Positions 34,849-42,890 of a stretch of DNA of 64,000 nt are shown here, piece by piece (within the stretch, counting starts at the first letter, position 1; each line of letters begins with the position of its first letter). A program made the position numbers and the translations under genes. Under the pieces are notes generated by a model, which saw nothing but the letters and a program-made list of their open reading frames with translations, did not search any database and was not told where the DNA came from. This stretch comes from Variovorax paradoxus (GTDB lineage Bacteria > Pseudomonadota > Gammaproteobacteria > Burkholderiales > Burkholderiaceae_C), in assembly GCF_030815975.1 (NCBI RefSeq), contig NZ_JAUSXL010000002.1:4328501-4392500 (forward strand), given 5' to 3'.

Positions 34849-35138
34849 CCGCGAACAAGACCGCGCTCACCGCGGACAGCAAACCCCGCATCGGCCCCGG
34901 CTTCCGCCTGCAATGGGAGCCAGCGCAGGATTGCCATGTGCTGCTCTATCCCGAGGGCATGGTGCGGCTCAACGGCAGCGCGGGCGAGATCATGAAGCGC
35001 TGCGACGGCGAGCGCAGCGTCGCGGCCATCGTGGCCGACCTGGAGCAGGCCTTCGGCACCACCGGGCTCGAACCCGAGGTGCGTGGCTTCGTCGAGATGG
35101 CGGCGCAGCAGAACTGGCTGCGCTGGGACGCCGCATGA
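34845..35138 (+). CDS. pqqD: PQQ biosynthesis chaperone PqqD
   Basis: A 97-residue winged-helix peptide chaperone that binds PqqA and delivers it to PqqE. Typical sequence is [37 protein letters not shown] and a final [11 protein letters not shown]. It is a separate gene here, not fused to pqqC or pqqE as in some species. It overlaps both neighbours by 4 bases. Confidence 0.96.
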   Translation: MTANKTALTADSKPRIGPGFRLQWEPAQDCHVLLYPEGMVRLNGSAGEIMKRCDGERSVAAIVADLEQAFGTTGLEPEVRGFVEMAAQQNWLRWDAA

Positions 35139-36286
35139 CACAGGTGGCACCGCGCCCCGGACCGCCGCTCTGGCTGCTGGCGGAGCTGACCTACCGCTGT
35201 CCGCTGCATTGCGTGTTCTGCTTCAACCCGGTCGACTTCGCGCAGCAGGAGAACGAGCTGGGCACGGAAGACTGGCTGCGCGTGCTGCGCGAAGGCCGCG
35301 AGCTCGGCGCGGTGCAATGCGGCCTCTCGGGCGGCGAGCCATTGCTGCGCGACGACCTCGAGATCATCATTGCCGAGGCCGCGCGCCTGGGCTACTACAC
35401 CAACCTGCTGACCTCGGGCGTCGGCCTCACGGCGCAGCGCGCCGCGGCGCTGAAGGCCGCGGGCCTGGACCACGTGCAGCTGTCGTTCCAGGACTCCACG
35501 CGCGAGATGAACGACTTTCTCTCGCACACCAAAACCTTCGAGCTGAAGAACCGGGTGGCGAAGATCATCAAGGACCAGGGCTGGCCGATGGTGCTGAACG
35601 TGGTGATCCACCGCATGAACATCGACCACATCGACCGCATCATCGAAATGGCGCACGAGATGGGCGCCGAGTACCTCGAACTTGCCAACACCCAGTACTA
35701 CTCCTGGGCCTTCGTGAACCGCGACCAGCTGCTGCCGACGCACGAGCAGCTGCGCCATGCCGAAGAGGTGACCGACGCCTGGCGCAAGCGGCTCGGCGAG
35801 CGCATGCGCATCTTCTTTGTCGCGCCCGACTACCACGAGGGCAAGGCCAAGAAATGCGTCAACGGCTGGGGCAGCATGTTCCTTACCGTGGCGCCCGACG
35901 GCACTGCGCTGCCTTGCCACACCGCCAAGATGCTGCCGGGCCTCGAATTTCCGAACGTGAAGGCGCACAGCGTGCGCGATATCTGGTTCGATTCGGAAGG
36001 CTTCAACCGCTACCGCGGCACCGGCTGGATGAAGGAGCCTTGCGCGAGCTGCGACCAGCGCGAGCAGGACCTGGGCGGCTGCCGCTGCCAGGCCTATCTG
36101 CTGGCGCAGGACGCGGCCGCCGCCGATCCCGTGTGCGCGAAGAGCCCGGACCACCATCGGGTGGTGGAGGCGGTGGCGCATGCGGCCGCGCGCGACCCGG
36201 CGGCGCCGACGGAGCATCCGCTGGTGTTTCGCGATCCTGCAAACTCCCGGCGGCTTTCTGCGGCACTCGTTACGCCGCACGCATGA
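35135..36286 (+). CDS. pqqE: PqqA peptide cyclase PqqE (radical SAM)
   Basis: A 383-residue radical SAM enzyme that forms the carbon-carbon bond between Glu and Tyr of PqqA. The SAM cluster motif is Cys22-x3-Cys26-x2-Cys29 in TYRCPLHCVFCFNP, followed by GLSGGEPLLRDDLE. The SPASM-type auxiliary cluster cysteines are in KKCVNGWGSMFLTV, ALPCHTAKMLPG, EPCASCDQREQDLGGCRCQA. It closes pqqABCDE; no pqqF or pqqG protease is present, as in many bacteria. A hairpin follows. Confidence 0.97.
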   Translation: MTQVAPRPGPPLWLLAELTYRCPLHCVFCFNPVDFAQQENELGTEDWLRVLREGRELGAVQCGLSGGEPLLRDDLEIIIAEAARLGYYTNLLTSGVGLTAQRAAALKAAGLDHVQLSFQDSTREMNDFLSHTKTFELKNRVAKIIKDQGWPMVLNVVIHRMNIDHIDRIIEMAHEMGAEYLELANTQYYSWAFVNRDQLLPTHEQLRHAEEVTDAWRKRLGERMRIFFVAPDYHEGKAKKCVNGWGSMFLTVAPDGTALPCHTAKMLPGLEFPNVKAHSVRDIWFDSEGFNRYRGTGWMKEPCASCDQREQDLGGCRCQAYLLAQDAAAADPVCAKSPDHHRVVEAVAHAAARDPAAPTEHPLVFRDPANSRRLSAALVTPHA

Positions 36287-36306
36287 GTGCGGCGGGCGCG
36301 CGGTCG

Positions 36307-36330
36307 CAGCCGCAGAGCGCGCTGCGGCTG
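36307..36330. terminator. Hairpin between convergent pqqE and mobile mystery gene B
   Basis: CAGCCGCAG at 36307-36315 pairs perfectly with CTGCGGCTG at 36322-36330 around a 6-base loop. There is no T run, so it may act as a weak terminator or a 3' end stabiliser between the convergent genes. Confidence 0.45.
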
Positions 36331-36334
36331 AATA

Positions 36335-36937
36335 TCAACTCCGGACAAAGGCCATCAGCTTGGTGATGTCGCCGGCATCGGCCGTTCGCAGCGCGTCCAG
36401 GTAGCTGTCTCGGACCCCGCCGCCAGCCACCAGGCTGCCCTCGTTGCCCCAGGAAAAGGCATGGCCTCCGGCCTGGTTCAAAAGGCTGTCCGTCATCAGC
36501 CGTGCATGCCGGCCATTGCCGTTTGGAAAGGCATGGACCAGTACGAGGCGATGGTGAAATCGGACCGCGATTTCGTCCAGCGGAAAGACTTTGTCATTGA
36601 CCCAGAACTGGGTGTTGTCGAGCAATTGACGCAACTGCGTCGAGACCTGACGCCAATCGCCTCCGATGTTCTTGTCGGATTGCCTGAAGGTTCCAGCCCA
36701 CTTCCAGGTCTTGCCGAACATTTGCTTGTGCAACTGGCGGCAGAACGCCTCGGTCAACACGGCGGGATGCCGGCCGCGCTTGAGCCATTTGAGCGCTTCG
36801 ACGATGTTGGTCTGCTCCCACTCGTTGAGCTGGCCCTGCGTGGTGATGTGCTTTGGAGCGAGTTGCCCGAGTTCGTCGGCATCGAGCGGGGTTTGACCTG
36901 CCTGGTATTGGAGCGCTACCGCCACAGACTTGACCAC
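36335..36937 (-). CDS. Fic-family protein (mobile mystery protein B)
   Basis: A 200-residue Fic-domain protein matching the mobile mystery protein B family. The Fic core is at residues 135-146, HAFPNGNGRHAR. The usual acidic metal ligand (HPFxD/EGNGR) is Asn139 here, which may change or weaken nucleotide transfer. TNIVEA at residues 43-48 resembles the inhibitory (S/T)xxxE(G/N) helix. Family members travel with an HTH partner on mobile DNA and behave like a toxin-antitoxin pair by analogy. ATG 36937 overlaps the end of the partner gene by 22 bases. Base composition is less GC-rich than the flanks. Confidence 0.88.
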   Translation of the reverse strand: MVKSVAVALQYQAGQTPLDADELGQLAPKHITTQGQLNEWEQTNIVEALKWLKRGRHPAVLTEAFCRQLHKQMFGKTWKWAGTFRQSDKNIGGDWRQVSTQLRQLLDNTQFWVNDKVFPLDEIAVRFHHRLVLVHAFPNGNGRHARLMTDSLLNQAGGHAFSWGNEGSLVAGGGVRDSYLDALRTADAGDITKLMAFVRS

Positions 36938-37377
36938 TTCCCGGAGAGCAGTTCCGCGCGGCGCTGATCCAGTTGCCTGCGCACATAGGCTTCGCTCGGC
37001 CGCTGGTCTTCAAGGTCCATCGAATGCGCCACGCCCAGTATTTCGGAGCGGGCGATCCGGGACGCTTGTTCCTGGACCATTTCAGCCAGCGGCTTGCGGG
37101 GCACCAGGCCGTAGACAAGTTCGCAGTCCAGCCCTTCAGCGAGTTTCCGCAGCTGTGCCAATGAAATGCGTTCGTGGGCTTCAGACTGTTCGGACTTGTG
37201 CAGTGTGGCCACTGCAATTCCTACGCGCGCTGCCTGTTGCCGGACGGTCAGGCCCAGTGCTTCGCGGACGGCCCGCAGCCATCCCCCCGCCGGAACGGAC
37301 ATTCCTCCGACTTTGCGGTAAGGCTCCAGCGCGCCATCGACCTGCTCGACGCGGAGTTGATTGAGATTCGTGGCCAT
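36916..37377 (-). CDS. HTH protein (mobile mystery protein A)
   Basis: A 153-residue protein of the mobile mystery protein A family with an Xre-like helix-turn-helix at about residues 30-85 (WLRAVREALGLTVRQQAARV, GIAVATLHKSEQSE, ISLAQLRKLAEGL). It always pairs with the Fic-like protein B and is likely the repressor or antitoxin. ATG 37377 lies 3 bases from the first of three operator-like repeats, so self-repression is probable. An ATG at residue 26 is an alternative start. Confidence 0.87.
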   Translation of the reverse strand: MATNLNQLRVEQVDGALEPYRKVGGMSVPAGGWLRAVREALGLTVRQQAARVGIAVATLHKSEQSEAHERISLAQLRKLAEGLDCELVYGLVPRKPLAEMVQEQASRIARSEILGVAHSMDLEDQRPSEAYVRRQLDQRRAELLSGKWSSLWR

Positions 37378-37380
37378 TTG

Positions 37381-37465
37381 TTAGCCTATAGGCTTGCAGA
37401 AGGGCTGCTGATGTTAGCCTAAAGGGGAACAATATGGGATAATTAGTTTGCCTATAGGGGAACAA
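37381..37465. promoter_or_regulatory. Three operator-like repeats at exact 33-bp spacing upstream of mobile mystery A
   Basis: Repeat units begin at 37381, 37414 and 37447. The first contains the perfect palindrome AGCCTATAGGCT (37383-37394). The second and third are 19-base near-identical copies, TTAGCCTAAAGGGGAACAA and TTTGCCTATAGGGGAACAA (2 mismatches). The exact 33-base step is about three helical turns, which would put bound proteins on one face of the DNA. This is most likely the operator array of the HTH protein. Confidence 0.7.
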
Positions 37466-37516
37466 ATCGGCACAAATCCTCATTTGCGGGCAAACGCGAC
37501 CTTTCGATATGGCTAC

Positions 37517-38497
37517 CTACAGGCGAATCGGCGCTGAAGCAATCCCGGCGTTCCACTTGCGTGGCAAGCGGGTGGACCGCAGCCCGAAATCCGGCGCGAA
37601 CCGCCACACCAGCAGCAGCAGCGCGAGCAGCGCCGGAATCCAGCGCAGGTCGGTGTCCGCAGGCAGATACCGGGCGTAGCGGCGGTCCAGCATGGCTGTC
37701 TTCAGGGCGTCGGGCGCGTTCAGGCGCCGGTAGTTCACGCCCACCAGCTCGGCCAGCGCGCGCAGGTGGTCCTGCCGCAGCTCGGACAGATGTTCGTGGT
37801 TCAGCGCGCTGCCGATGGCCGAGCCCTGCACCACCTCGTCGGCCCGCCAGTAGCCCGCGGGTTCGCCGTTGCTGCCGGTCTTGGGAATGGGCACCGGCAC
37901 GTCGCCGCCCACGCCGATCAGCCAGCCCATCACCTCGCCGGGCTTGATGTCCGTCATGGGCGGTGTCTCGTTGATGCGCAGCGGCGGCGATTCCTGCCCG
38001 TCGCTGATGAAGACGAAGCGGGTGTCGGGCCCCACGCTGCGGGCCCCGCGCACGGCCCAGGTCACGCCCTTGCTCACATTGCTGGCATTGGCCCAGCGCA
38101 TGCGGCCGTCGATGCGTTCGAGCGAAGCCAGCAGTTCCTCGTAGTGGCTGCAGACCTCGACCGGCGAAAGGATCACCAGCGAGCGGTAGTCCGCGAAGAC
38201 GCTCCAGCCCACCTTGGAGCCGCAGGGCAGCGCACCGAGCACATCGCGCATGGCGGCGCGCGCGAGCGTGAGCCGGCTGACGGCTGCGTGGTCCAGCTCC
38301 ACGTCTTCCACGTTCATGCTCTGCGTGATGTCGAAGCTGACCTGCCAGTTGAACACCGGGCGCTGCAGCTGCACGCGCGGCGGCCAAACGGCGAGCGCCA
38401 GCAGCAGCAGGGCGAGCAGCAGCGGCCCGTTGCCGGTGCTGCCGGCAAAGCGCCGCAAGACGGAAAGCCACCGCCCGCGCGGCAACGACGCTCTCAC
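37517..38497 (-). CDS. mxaL: VWA-domain protein, MxaL-like
   Basis: A 326-residue membrane-anchored protein with TM segments at about residues 25-42 and 290-308 flanking a von Willebrand A domain. The metal site is partly canonical: FDITQSMNVEDV replaces DxSxS, and FVFISDGQESPP follows. It matches MxaL of methanol dehydrogenase gene clusters, thought to act in maturation or metal insertion. GTG 38497 overlaps the mxaK stop (GTGA) and gives VRASLPRGRW. Its 3' end abuts the mobile mystery insert. Confidence 0.83.
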   Translation of the reverse strand: MRASLPRGRWLSVLRRFAGSTGNGPLLLALLLLALAVWPPRVQLQRPVFNWQVSFDITQSMNVEDVELDHAAVSRLTLARAAMRDVLGALPCGSKVGWSVFADYRSLVILSPVEVCSHYEELLASLERIDGRMRWANASNVSKGVTWAVRGARSVGPDTRFVFISDGQESPPLRINETPPMTDIKPGEVMGWLIGVGGDVPVPIPKTGSNGEPAGYWRADEVVQGSAIGSALNHEHLSELRQDHLRALAELVGVNYRRLNAPDALKTAMLDRRYARYLPADTDLRWIPALLALLLLVWRFAPDFGLRSTRLPRKWNAGIASAPIRL

Positions 38498-39045
38498 GGC
38501 AGGTCTCCAGCGACAAAGCCCGGCACCCGGACCCGGCGCTGCTCGTGCGCCGGTTGCTGCTCGGCGGAGAAGGCTTCGTGGTCTTCGGGCGCGAGCCGCA
38601 GCGCGCGCTCCAGGTTGTAGCGCGCGTCCCAGTCCTGCGGCGTGGCGCGCAGCAGGTCGCGCAGCCGCTGCTTGCCGAGTTCGAACAGCGGCAGCGCACC
38701 GGCCTCTTGCGCCATGCCCTGGCGCAGGTACATGTTGCCCAGGTTGAACAACGCCTGCTGCGCGACGGGATCGCGCTCGCCGGCCTGGATCAGGCTCGCA
38801 TAGCCTTTGAGCGCGGCGTCGTGCGCACCGGTCTTCGAGAGGGCCAGCGCCTGGGCCAACTGCAGTTCGCGCGGGGCCGAGATCGGCGCCGTCGTCGCGT
38901 CCTTGCCGAGCGGCGTGGCGGCGATGCGGGCGATCTCGGCGTTCAGGCCCATGGCATGGCGCAGCCGCAGCCCACGCTCCAGTGCCGCGCCGATACAGCA
39001 CAGGCTCAGCACGCCGAAGACCAGGTGAACCGTGCGTCGCTTCAT
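38494..39045 (-). CDS. mxaK: MxaK-like protein
   Basis: A 183-residue protein with one N-terminal membrane segment (VHLVFGVLSLCCIGAAL) and a TPR-like helical body (QQALFNLGNMYLRQGM, ARYNLERALRLAPED). MxaK has this layout and is always found between mxaC and mxaL. It probably scaffolds the VWA proteins. ATG 39045 overlaps the mxaC stop. Confidence 0.82.
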   Translation of the reverse strand: MKRRTVHLVFGVLSLCCIGAALERGLRLRHAMGLNAEIARIAATPLGKDATTAPISAPRELQLAQALALSKTGAHDAALKGYASLIQAGERDPVAQQALFNLGNMYLRQGMAQEAGALPLFELGKQRLRDLLRATPQDWDARYNLERALRLAPEDHEAFSAEQQPAHEQRRVRVPGFVAGDLP

Positions 39046-40046
39046 GGGGTTTCTTTTCGCCAGCTCTGCAGCTGCACGGCGCGGCAGGCGAGCAGGCCCA
39101 TGCAGCACAGCATCGCTGCCAGGTAGAACGCCGCGCCGTGGTCGCGCCGCGGCACGCGTTCATGGATGGTGAGCGGAAAATTCTGCTGCCGGTCGATCTC
39201 GGCCATGGCGGCGGCCATGGCATTGGAGTCGTCGACCTGATAGAGCCGGTAGGGCGTGCTCAGCGTCTTGAAGAACTGGTGCAGCGCCAGTTCTTCGCCG
39301 AGGCCGTAGGCCGAGACCGTCTCGGTATTGAGGTTGGGCGAGTTGGGGCCGCTGCGCACATAGATCCAGTACAGGCCGATCTTCTCGCGCGCGAGGCCGG
39401 CATGCACGCGCTGCCGCGTCGGCTCGTCGAGCTGGGCGCCGCCGTCCGAAACGATCAGGATCACGCGGCTTCCCGAATAGCTGCGGCCTTCGAATTCCTC
39501 GATGGCGGCCAGCAGTGCCACGCCCATGCGGGTTTCGGGCAGGCCACGGCCGATGGCGGTGGCGGCGAGCGCGGCCTGCACCGTGTCGGTCTTCTGCGTG
39601 AACGGCACCACGGCGATCGGCACCGTGCTGAAGGTCATGAAGGCAAAGCGGTTGTCGGGCCGCTTGGCGACGAATTCGCTCAGCAGGTCGCGCACGACCT
39701 TGGCCTTGGGTTCCTGCGACATGCGGCCCGCGGTCTGCAGGCCGTTGGTGTGCACCGTCGCGTCCATGCTGCTGCTGCGGTCCATCAGGATCAGCACCTC
39801 GGCGCCGCGTCCGGCGCGCTCGACTACGGCGCCCGATTGGCCCGGCCCCGAGAGTCCCAGAACCGTGAAGGCCATGGCGCCGACCGCGAATGCGCGCCAC
39901 AGGAAACCGACCAGGCGGCCGACCCGATCGGCCGGCAGCCAGGCAAGGTACGAGAAGCCCAGCGTATCGCCGCGCCTGCGCAGCAGCGGCAGCAGCGCGA
40001 GCGGCAGCAGAGCGAGCATCCAGGGCTGGGCAAGGTCGAAGCGCAT
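39042..40046 (-). CDS. mxaC: VWA-domain protein, MxaC-like
   Basis: A 334-residue inner-membrane protein with an N-terminal hydrophobic segment (WMLALLPLALLPLLRR), a second near residue 55, a canonical VWA domain with the metal-ion site ILMDRSSSMDATV and ILIVSDGGAQLDEP, and a C-terminal TM (FYLAAMLCCMGLLACRA). It corresponds to MxaC, an accessory needed for active calcium methanol dehydrogenase in methylotrophs. Here it accompanies xoxF. The start is one base past the mxaA stop. Confidence 0.85.
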   Translation of the reverse strand: MRFDLAQPWMLALLPLALLPLLRRRGDTLGFSYLAWLPADRVGRLVGFLWRAFAVGAMAFTVLGLSGPGQSGAVVERAGRGAEVLILMDRSSSMDATVHTNGLQTAGRMSQEPKAKVVRDLLSEFVAKRPDNRFAFMTFSTVPIAVVPFTQKTDTVQAALAATAIGRGLPETRMGVALLAAIEEFEGRSYSGSRVILIVSDGGAQLDEPTRQRVHAGLAREKIGLYWIYVRSGPNSPNLNTETVSAYGLGEELALHQFFKTLSTPYRLYQVDDSNAMAAAMAEIDRQQNFPLTIHERVPRRDHGAAFYLAAMLCCMGLLACRAVQLQSWRKETP

Positions 40047-40047
40047 G

Positions 40048-40968
40048 TCAATGCCGGTGGCGCTTCTCCGCGTTGTGCAACGCCCGGCACAGCGGCTTGA
40101 GCGGATAGGCGGCCTGGGGCTGGGCCGGGGCGGCGGCGCTTTCGGCAAAGAAGAAGCGCCGCGTCGACTCGCGGTAGAAATCCTCCAGGCGCGGCTGCAG
40201 CGGGCGCAGGTAGGGCGCATCGGCCAGCAGCTGCGGCAGGCTGGCGCCGTGCACCACGCGCCCGGCGCTCCGGTTGAGCGCGCGGTGCACCACGCGCCAG
40301 GCTTCCGGGCTCGCCGGATCGTCGATGCGCTTGAGCTCGCGCCAGGCATGTGCGAACGGAAGCTGCTGCGCTTCGCGCATGTTGCGCCACGCCCACCAGG
40401 CGAGCCAGGCCAGCAGCACCGCGAGCAGCGCAAGAAGCGAGAGCTTCAGATGCCGCTCGATGGCATAGGTCGGAAGCGCCGCGACCGGGCGGTCCGGCCG
40501 CAGCGGCTGCAGATCGCCCTGGCCGAAGGCTTCTGCCGGCGTCAGCGGTCCGATGCTGACCGGCCATGCGGGCAGCGCGAGCGCCGAGCCCGAGGCGGTG
40601 GCGATCGCCAGGGCCGGCAGCGAGATGGCTGTGAGGTTCCGCGGTGCATTGATGATCTGGTATTCGACTGCGAGCCAGCGCCGTCCCTCTGCATCGGTCT
40701 CGATGCGCGATGGCCTGCGTTCGAGCCAGAGATCGATGCGCGCCGCGGCGGGCAGCGCGCCAAGCTCGAGCGGCCGGCCTTGCTGCTCGAGCAGCACGCG
40801 CTGCGTGAGCACATCGCCGAGCACGTGGCCGAAGCTGCGCGGCTGCTCGATGGTGGCTGTTGCGGCTGTTGCGGTCGTGGCGGGTTTCGCAGAATCGGCG
40901 GCCAGCGCCAGACCGGACGGACCCACGGCCAGCGCCATGGCGAGCACGGCTGCATTCACGGGGTTCAT
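40048..40968 (-). CDS. mxaA: MxaA-like protein
   Basis: A 306-residue protein with a signal peptide (residues 1-24, ending LALAADS), a periplasmic domain containing IDLWLERRPSRIETDAEGRR and a TM near residues 170-190 (LSLLALLAVLLAWLAWWAW) leading to a cytoplasmic tail with KRIDDPASPEAWRVVHRALN. This is the MxaA architecture. MxaA is required for methanol dehydrogenase maturation in Methylobacterium. ATG 40968 overlaps the mxaS stop by 4 bases. Confidence 0.82.
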   Translation of the reverse strand: MNPVNAAVLAMALAVGPSGLALAADSAKPATTATAATATIEQPRSFGHVLGDVLTQRVLLEQQGRPLELGALPAAARIDLWLERRPSRIETDAEGRRWLAVEYQIINAPRNLTAISLPALAIATASGSALALPAWPVSIGPLTPAEAFGQGDLQPLRPDRPVAALPTYAIERHLKLSLLALLAVLLAWLAWWAWRNMREAQQLPFAHAWRELKRIDDPASPEAWRVVHRALNRSAGRVVHGASLPQLLADAPYLRPLQPRLEDFYRESTRRFFFAESAAAPAQPQAAYPLKPLCRALHNAEKRHRH

Positions 40969-41840
40969 GCCGCCGTCTCCAGGAAATAGCGCGTGAGCGC
41001 TTCGGCGTCGAAACGGCCATGCAGGTGAAAGGGCGGCATGCCGTGCGCGTTGAACAAGGCGGTGAGTTCGGCGCGCCGCGCCGCAACCGATTCGCGCCAC
41101 CGCACGCGCAGCGACTCGCGCATCCACAGGCTGCGCCGCGCGCCGGTTTCGGCATCGCGCAGCGCCACCAGCGCACGGGCGTCCGGCGGCTCGGTTTCGG
41201 CCGGATCCCAGACCACCAGCGGAACCACGCAGGCGGGCGCGAACTGCTCGAGCAGCTCGCCGAGCGCGGCAATCGGCCAGTGAAAGTCCGAAGCGAGAAA
41301 CACCAGCCCGCCGCGGCCCACCAGGCGTTCGGTGGTGCGCCGCAGGCCCGCCAGCGCGCTGTCGTCCGTGGGCGCCGGTCCCGTGGCTGCACGGCACTCG
41401 CGCAGCATCCGCGCCATCAGGCTGCCGTTGCCGCGGCTGTGGCGCGCGGGCACGAAGAGGTCCGGGCGCTCGCGCTGATCGAAGGCCAGCAGGCCGACCG
41501 TGTCGCCGGCGCGAAAGGCGCTGTAGCCCAGCGCCTCGACCAGGTCGGCCACCACGTCGAGCTTGCGGCGCTCGGCGCCGAAATGCATCGAGGCCGACAC
41601 ATCCACCACCACATGCACGGGAATGGCCACGCGCAGCCGGTGGATGCGCACCAGCCAGTCGCCGCGGCCCTCGCGCACGCTCGCGCGCAGGTCGATGCGG
41701 CGCGGGTCGGGGTGGTCGAACAGCCGCCGGTGCGCGGCGAATTCCTGCCCGCTTCCCTGGCTCAGCCCGCGCTGCGCGCCCGGGCGCCAGCCGCCGAAGC
41801 GGCGCGGCAGCTGGTAGTGGAATTCATCGACGCGGTCCAT
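40965..41840 (-). CDS. mxaS: DUF58/VWA-like protein, MxaS-like
   Basis: A 291-residue cytoplasmic protein of the DUF58 group that accompanies MoxR ATPases. It shows VVVDVSASMHFG as the metal-ion site, GYSAFRAGDTVGLLAFD and LVFLASDFHWPIA. MxaS is the usual partner of MxaR. The gene starts 4 bases after the mxaR stop and overlaps mxaA. Confidence 0.85.
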   Translation of the reverse strand: MDRVDEFHYQLPRRFGGWRPGAQRGLSQGSGQEFAAHRRLFDHPDPRRIDLRASVREGRGDWLVRIHRLRVAIPVHVVVDVSASMHFGAERRKLDVVADLVEALGYSAFRAGDTVGLLAFDQRERPDLFVPARHSRGNGSLMARMLRECRAATGPAPTDDSALAGLRRTTERLVGRGGLVFLASDFHWPIAALGELLEQFAPACVVPLVVWDPAETEPPDARALVALRDAETGARRSLWMRESLRVRWRESVAARRAELTALFNAHGMPPFHLHGRFDAEALTRYFLETAA

Positions 41841-41844
41841 GGCA

Positions 41845-42864
41845 TCAGGGAGCGGCGATCCTGTCCATGATCTGCGTCACCAGCGCTTCCGAGAGTTCTG
41901 CGCGGCGCAACTCGTAGACGGGCGTGAAGAAGACGCGGTGCCCGAGCACCGAGGGCAGCACCGCCGCCAGATCGGCAGGCTCCAGGTGCGAGCGGCCTTC
42001 GAGCCAGGCGACGGTGCGCGCCGCGCGCAGCAGCGCGCTCATGCCGCGCGGGCTGGCGCCGGCAAGAATCAGGCGGTCCATGTCCACGCCATCGAGCCGG
42101 ATGCCGAACTTCTGCGGCGCCTCGGTGGCCTCCCACACGTCGAGCACATAGCGCTCGATGGTCTCGCTGGCGCGCACGCTGTGCTGCACCTGCGCGGCAA
42201 TGGCGTTGAGCCGGTCCCAGGGCAGGATGGCCGGCGCCACCTTGTCGATCAGGCTTTCGGTGTCGTGGTAGACAGTGTCGAACACCAGCGACCGGCGGAT
42301 GCCGCGGTCGGCCGGCTTGGGCATGTTGAGTTCGAACATGAAGCGGTCGCGCGCCGCCGAAGCCAGCTCGAAGGTCTCTTCGCGCTCGACCTTGTTGCGG
42401 TCGGCGAACACCGTCATGTGCGGAAAGCTGTACTCGCGGTCGAAGGCCGACACCGTGCGCTCGGCCATCGCGCGCAAGAGCAGCGACTGCACCTGCGGCC
42501 GGGCCCGGTTGATCTCGTTGAAGAAGAAGGTGACCAGGCGCTCGCCGTGGCGCAGCAGCGGCCCCGGGTCGATGCGCGGCCGGCCTTCGGCATCGACGTA
42601 GGTGTGATAGACCAGGTCGCCGGGCATCAGGTCGACCGTGCCCTCGACGCGCTCGAAGTCGCCGCCGATGGCGCGCGAGAAGGCGCGCAGCACCGTGGTC
42701 TTGCCGACGCCCACGTCGCCTTCGAGCAGCACGTGGCCGCGCGCGAACAGCGCCACGTTGATGAGGCGGATCGTCTCGGTCTGGCCGATGATCGCTTTCG
42801 CGACTTCGCTTTCGACGCGCAGCGCGAGGCGGCGCCAGTCTTCGAGTTGTTCTTCGGTGCCCAT
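41845..42864 (-). CDS. mxaR: MoxR-family AAA+ ATPase, MxaR-like
   Basis: A 339-residue AAA+ ATPase. Walker A is GDVGVGKTT at residues 49-57. Walker B reads FFFNEINRARPQVQS, with Asn in place of the usual Asp of LADEINRA. Sensor region FADRNKVEREETFELASAAR and the lid LAGASPRGMSALLRAARTVA follow. MoxR proteins are chaperone-like and work with VWA proteins to insert metals or mature complexes. It opens the mxaRSACKL run. ATG 42864 follows the mxaD-like gene by 26 bases. Confidence 0.9.
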   Translation of the reverse strand: MGTEEQLEDWRRLALRVESEVAKAIIGQTETIRLINVALFARGHVLLEGDVGVGKTTVLRAFSRAIGGDFERVEGTVDLMPGDLVYHTYVDAEGRPRIDPGPLLRHGERLVTFFFNEINRARPQVQSLLLRAMAERTVSAFDREYSFPHMTVFADRNKVEREETFELASAARDRFMFELNMPKPADRGIRRSLVFDTVYHDTESLIDKVAPAILPWDRLNAIAAQVQHSVRASETIERYVLDVWEATEAPQKFGIRLDGVDMDRLILAGASPRGMSALLRAARTVAWLEGRSHLEPADLAAVLPSVLGHRVFFTPVYELRRAELSEALVTQIMDRIAAP

Positions 42865-42890
42865 GGTGTTGCCGGCTCCGGTGTCCGGGG

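Noticed and set aside
36300..37520. A CRISPR array or integron in the less GC-rich segment
   Set aside because: The only repeats are three units of about 19 bases at 33-base spacing directly before an HTH gene, with no Cas genes and no attC-like structure. An operator array explains them better.
37452..38699. Long open frame on the minus strand partly overlapping mxaL and mxaK
   Set aside because: The translation is Arg/Ala/Gly-rich without family features. The overlapping frames encode recognisable MxaL and MxaK with coupled starts and stops.
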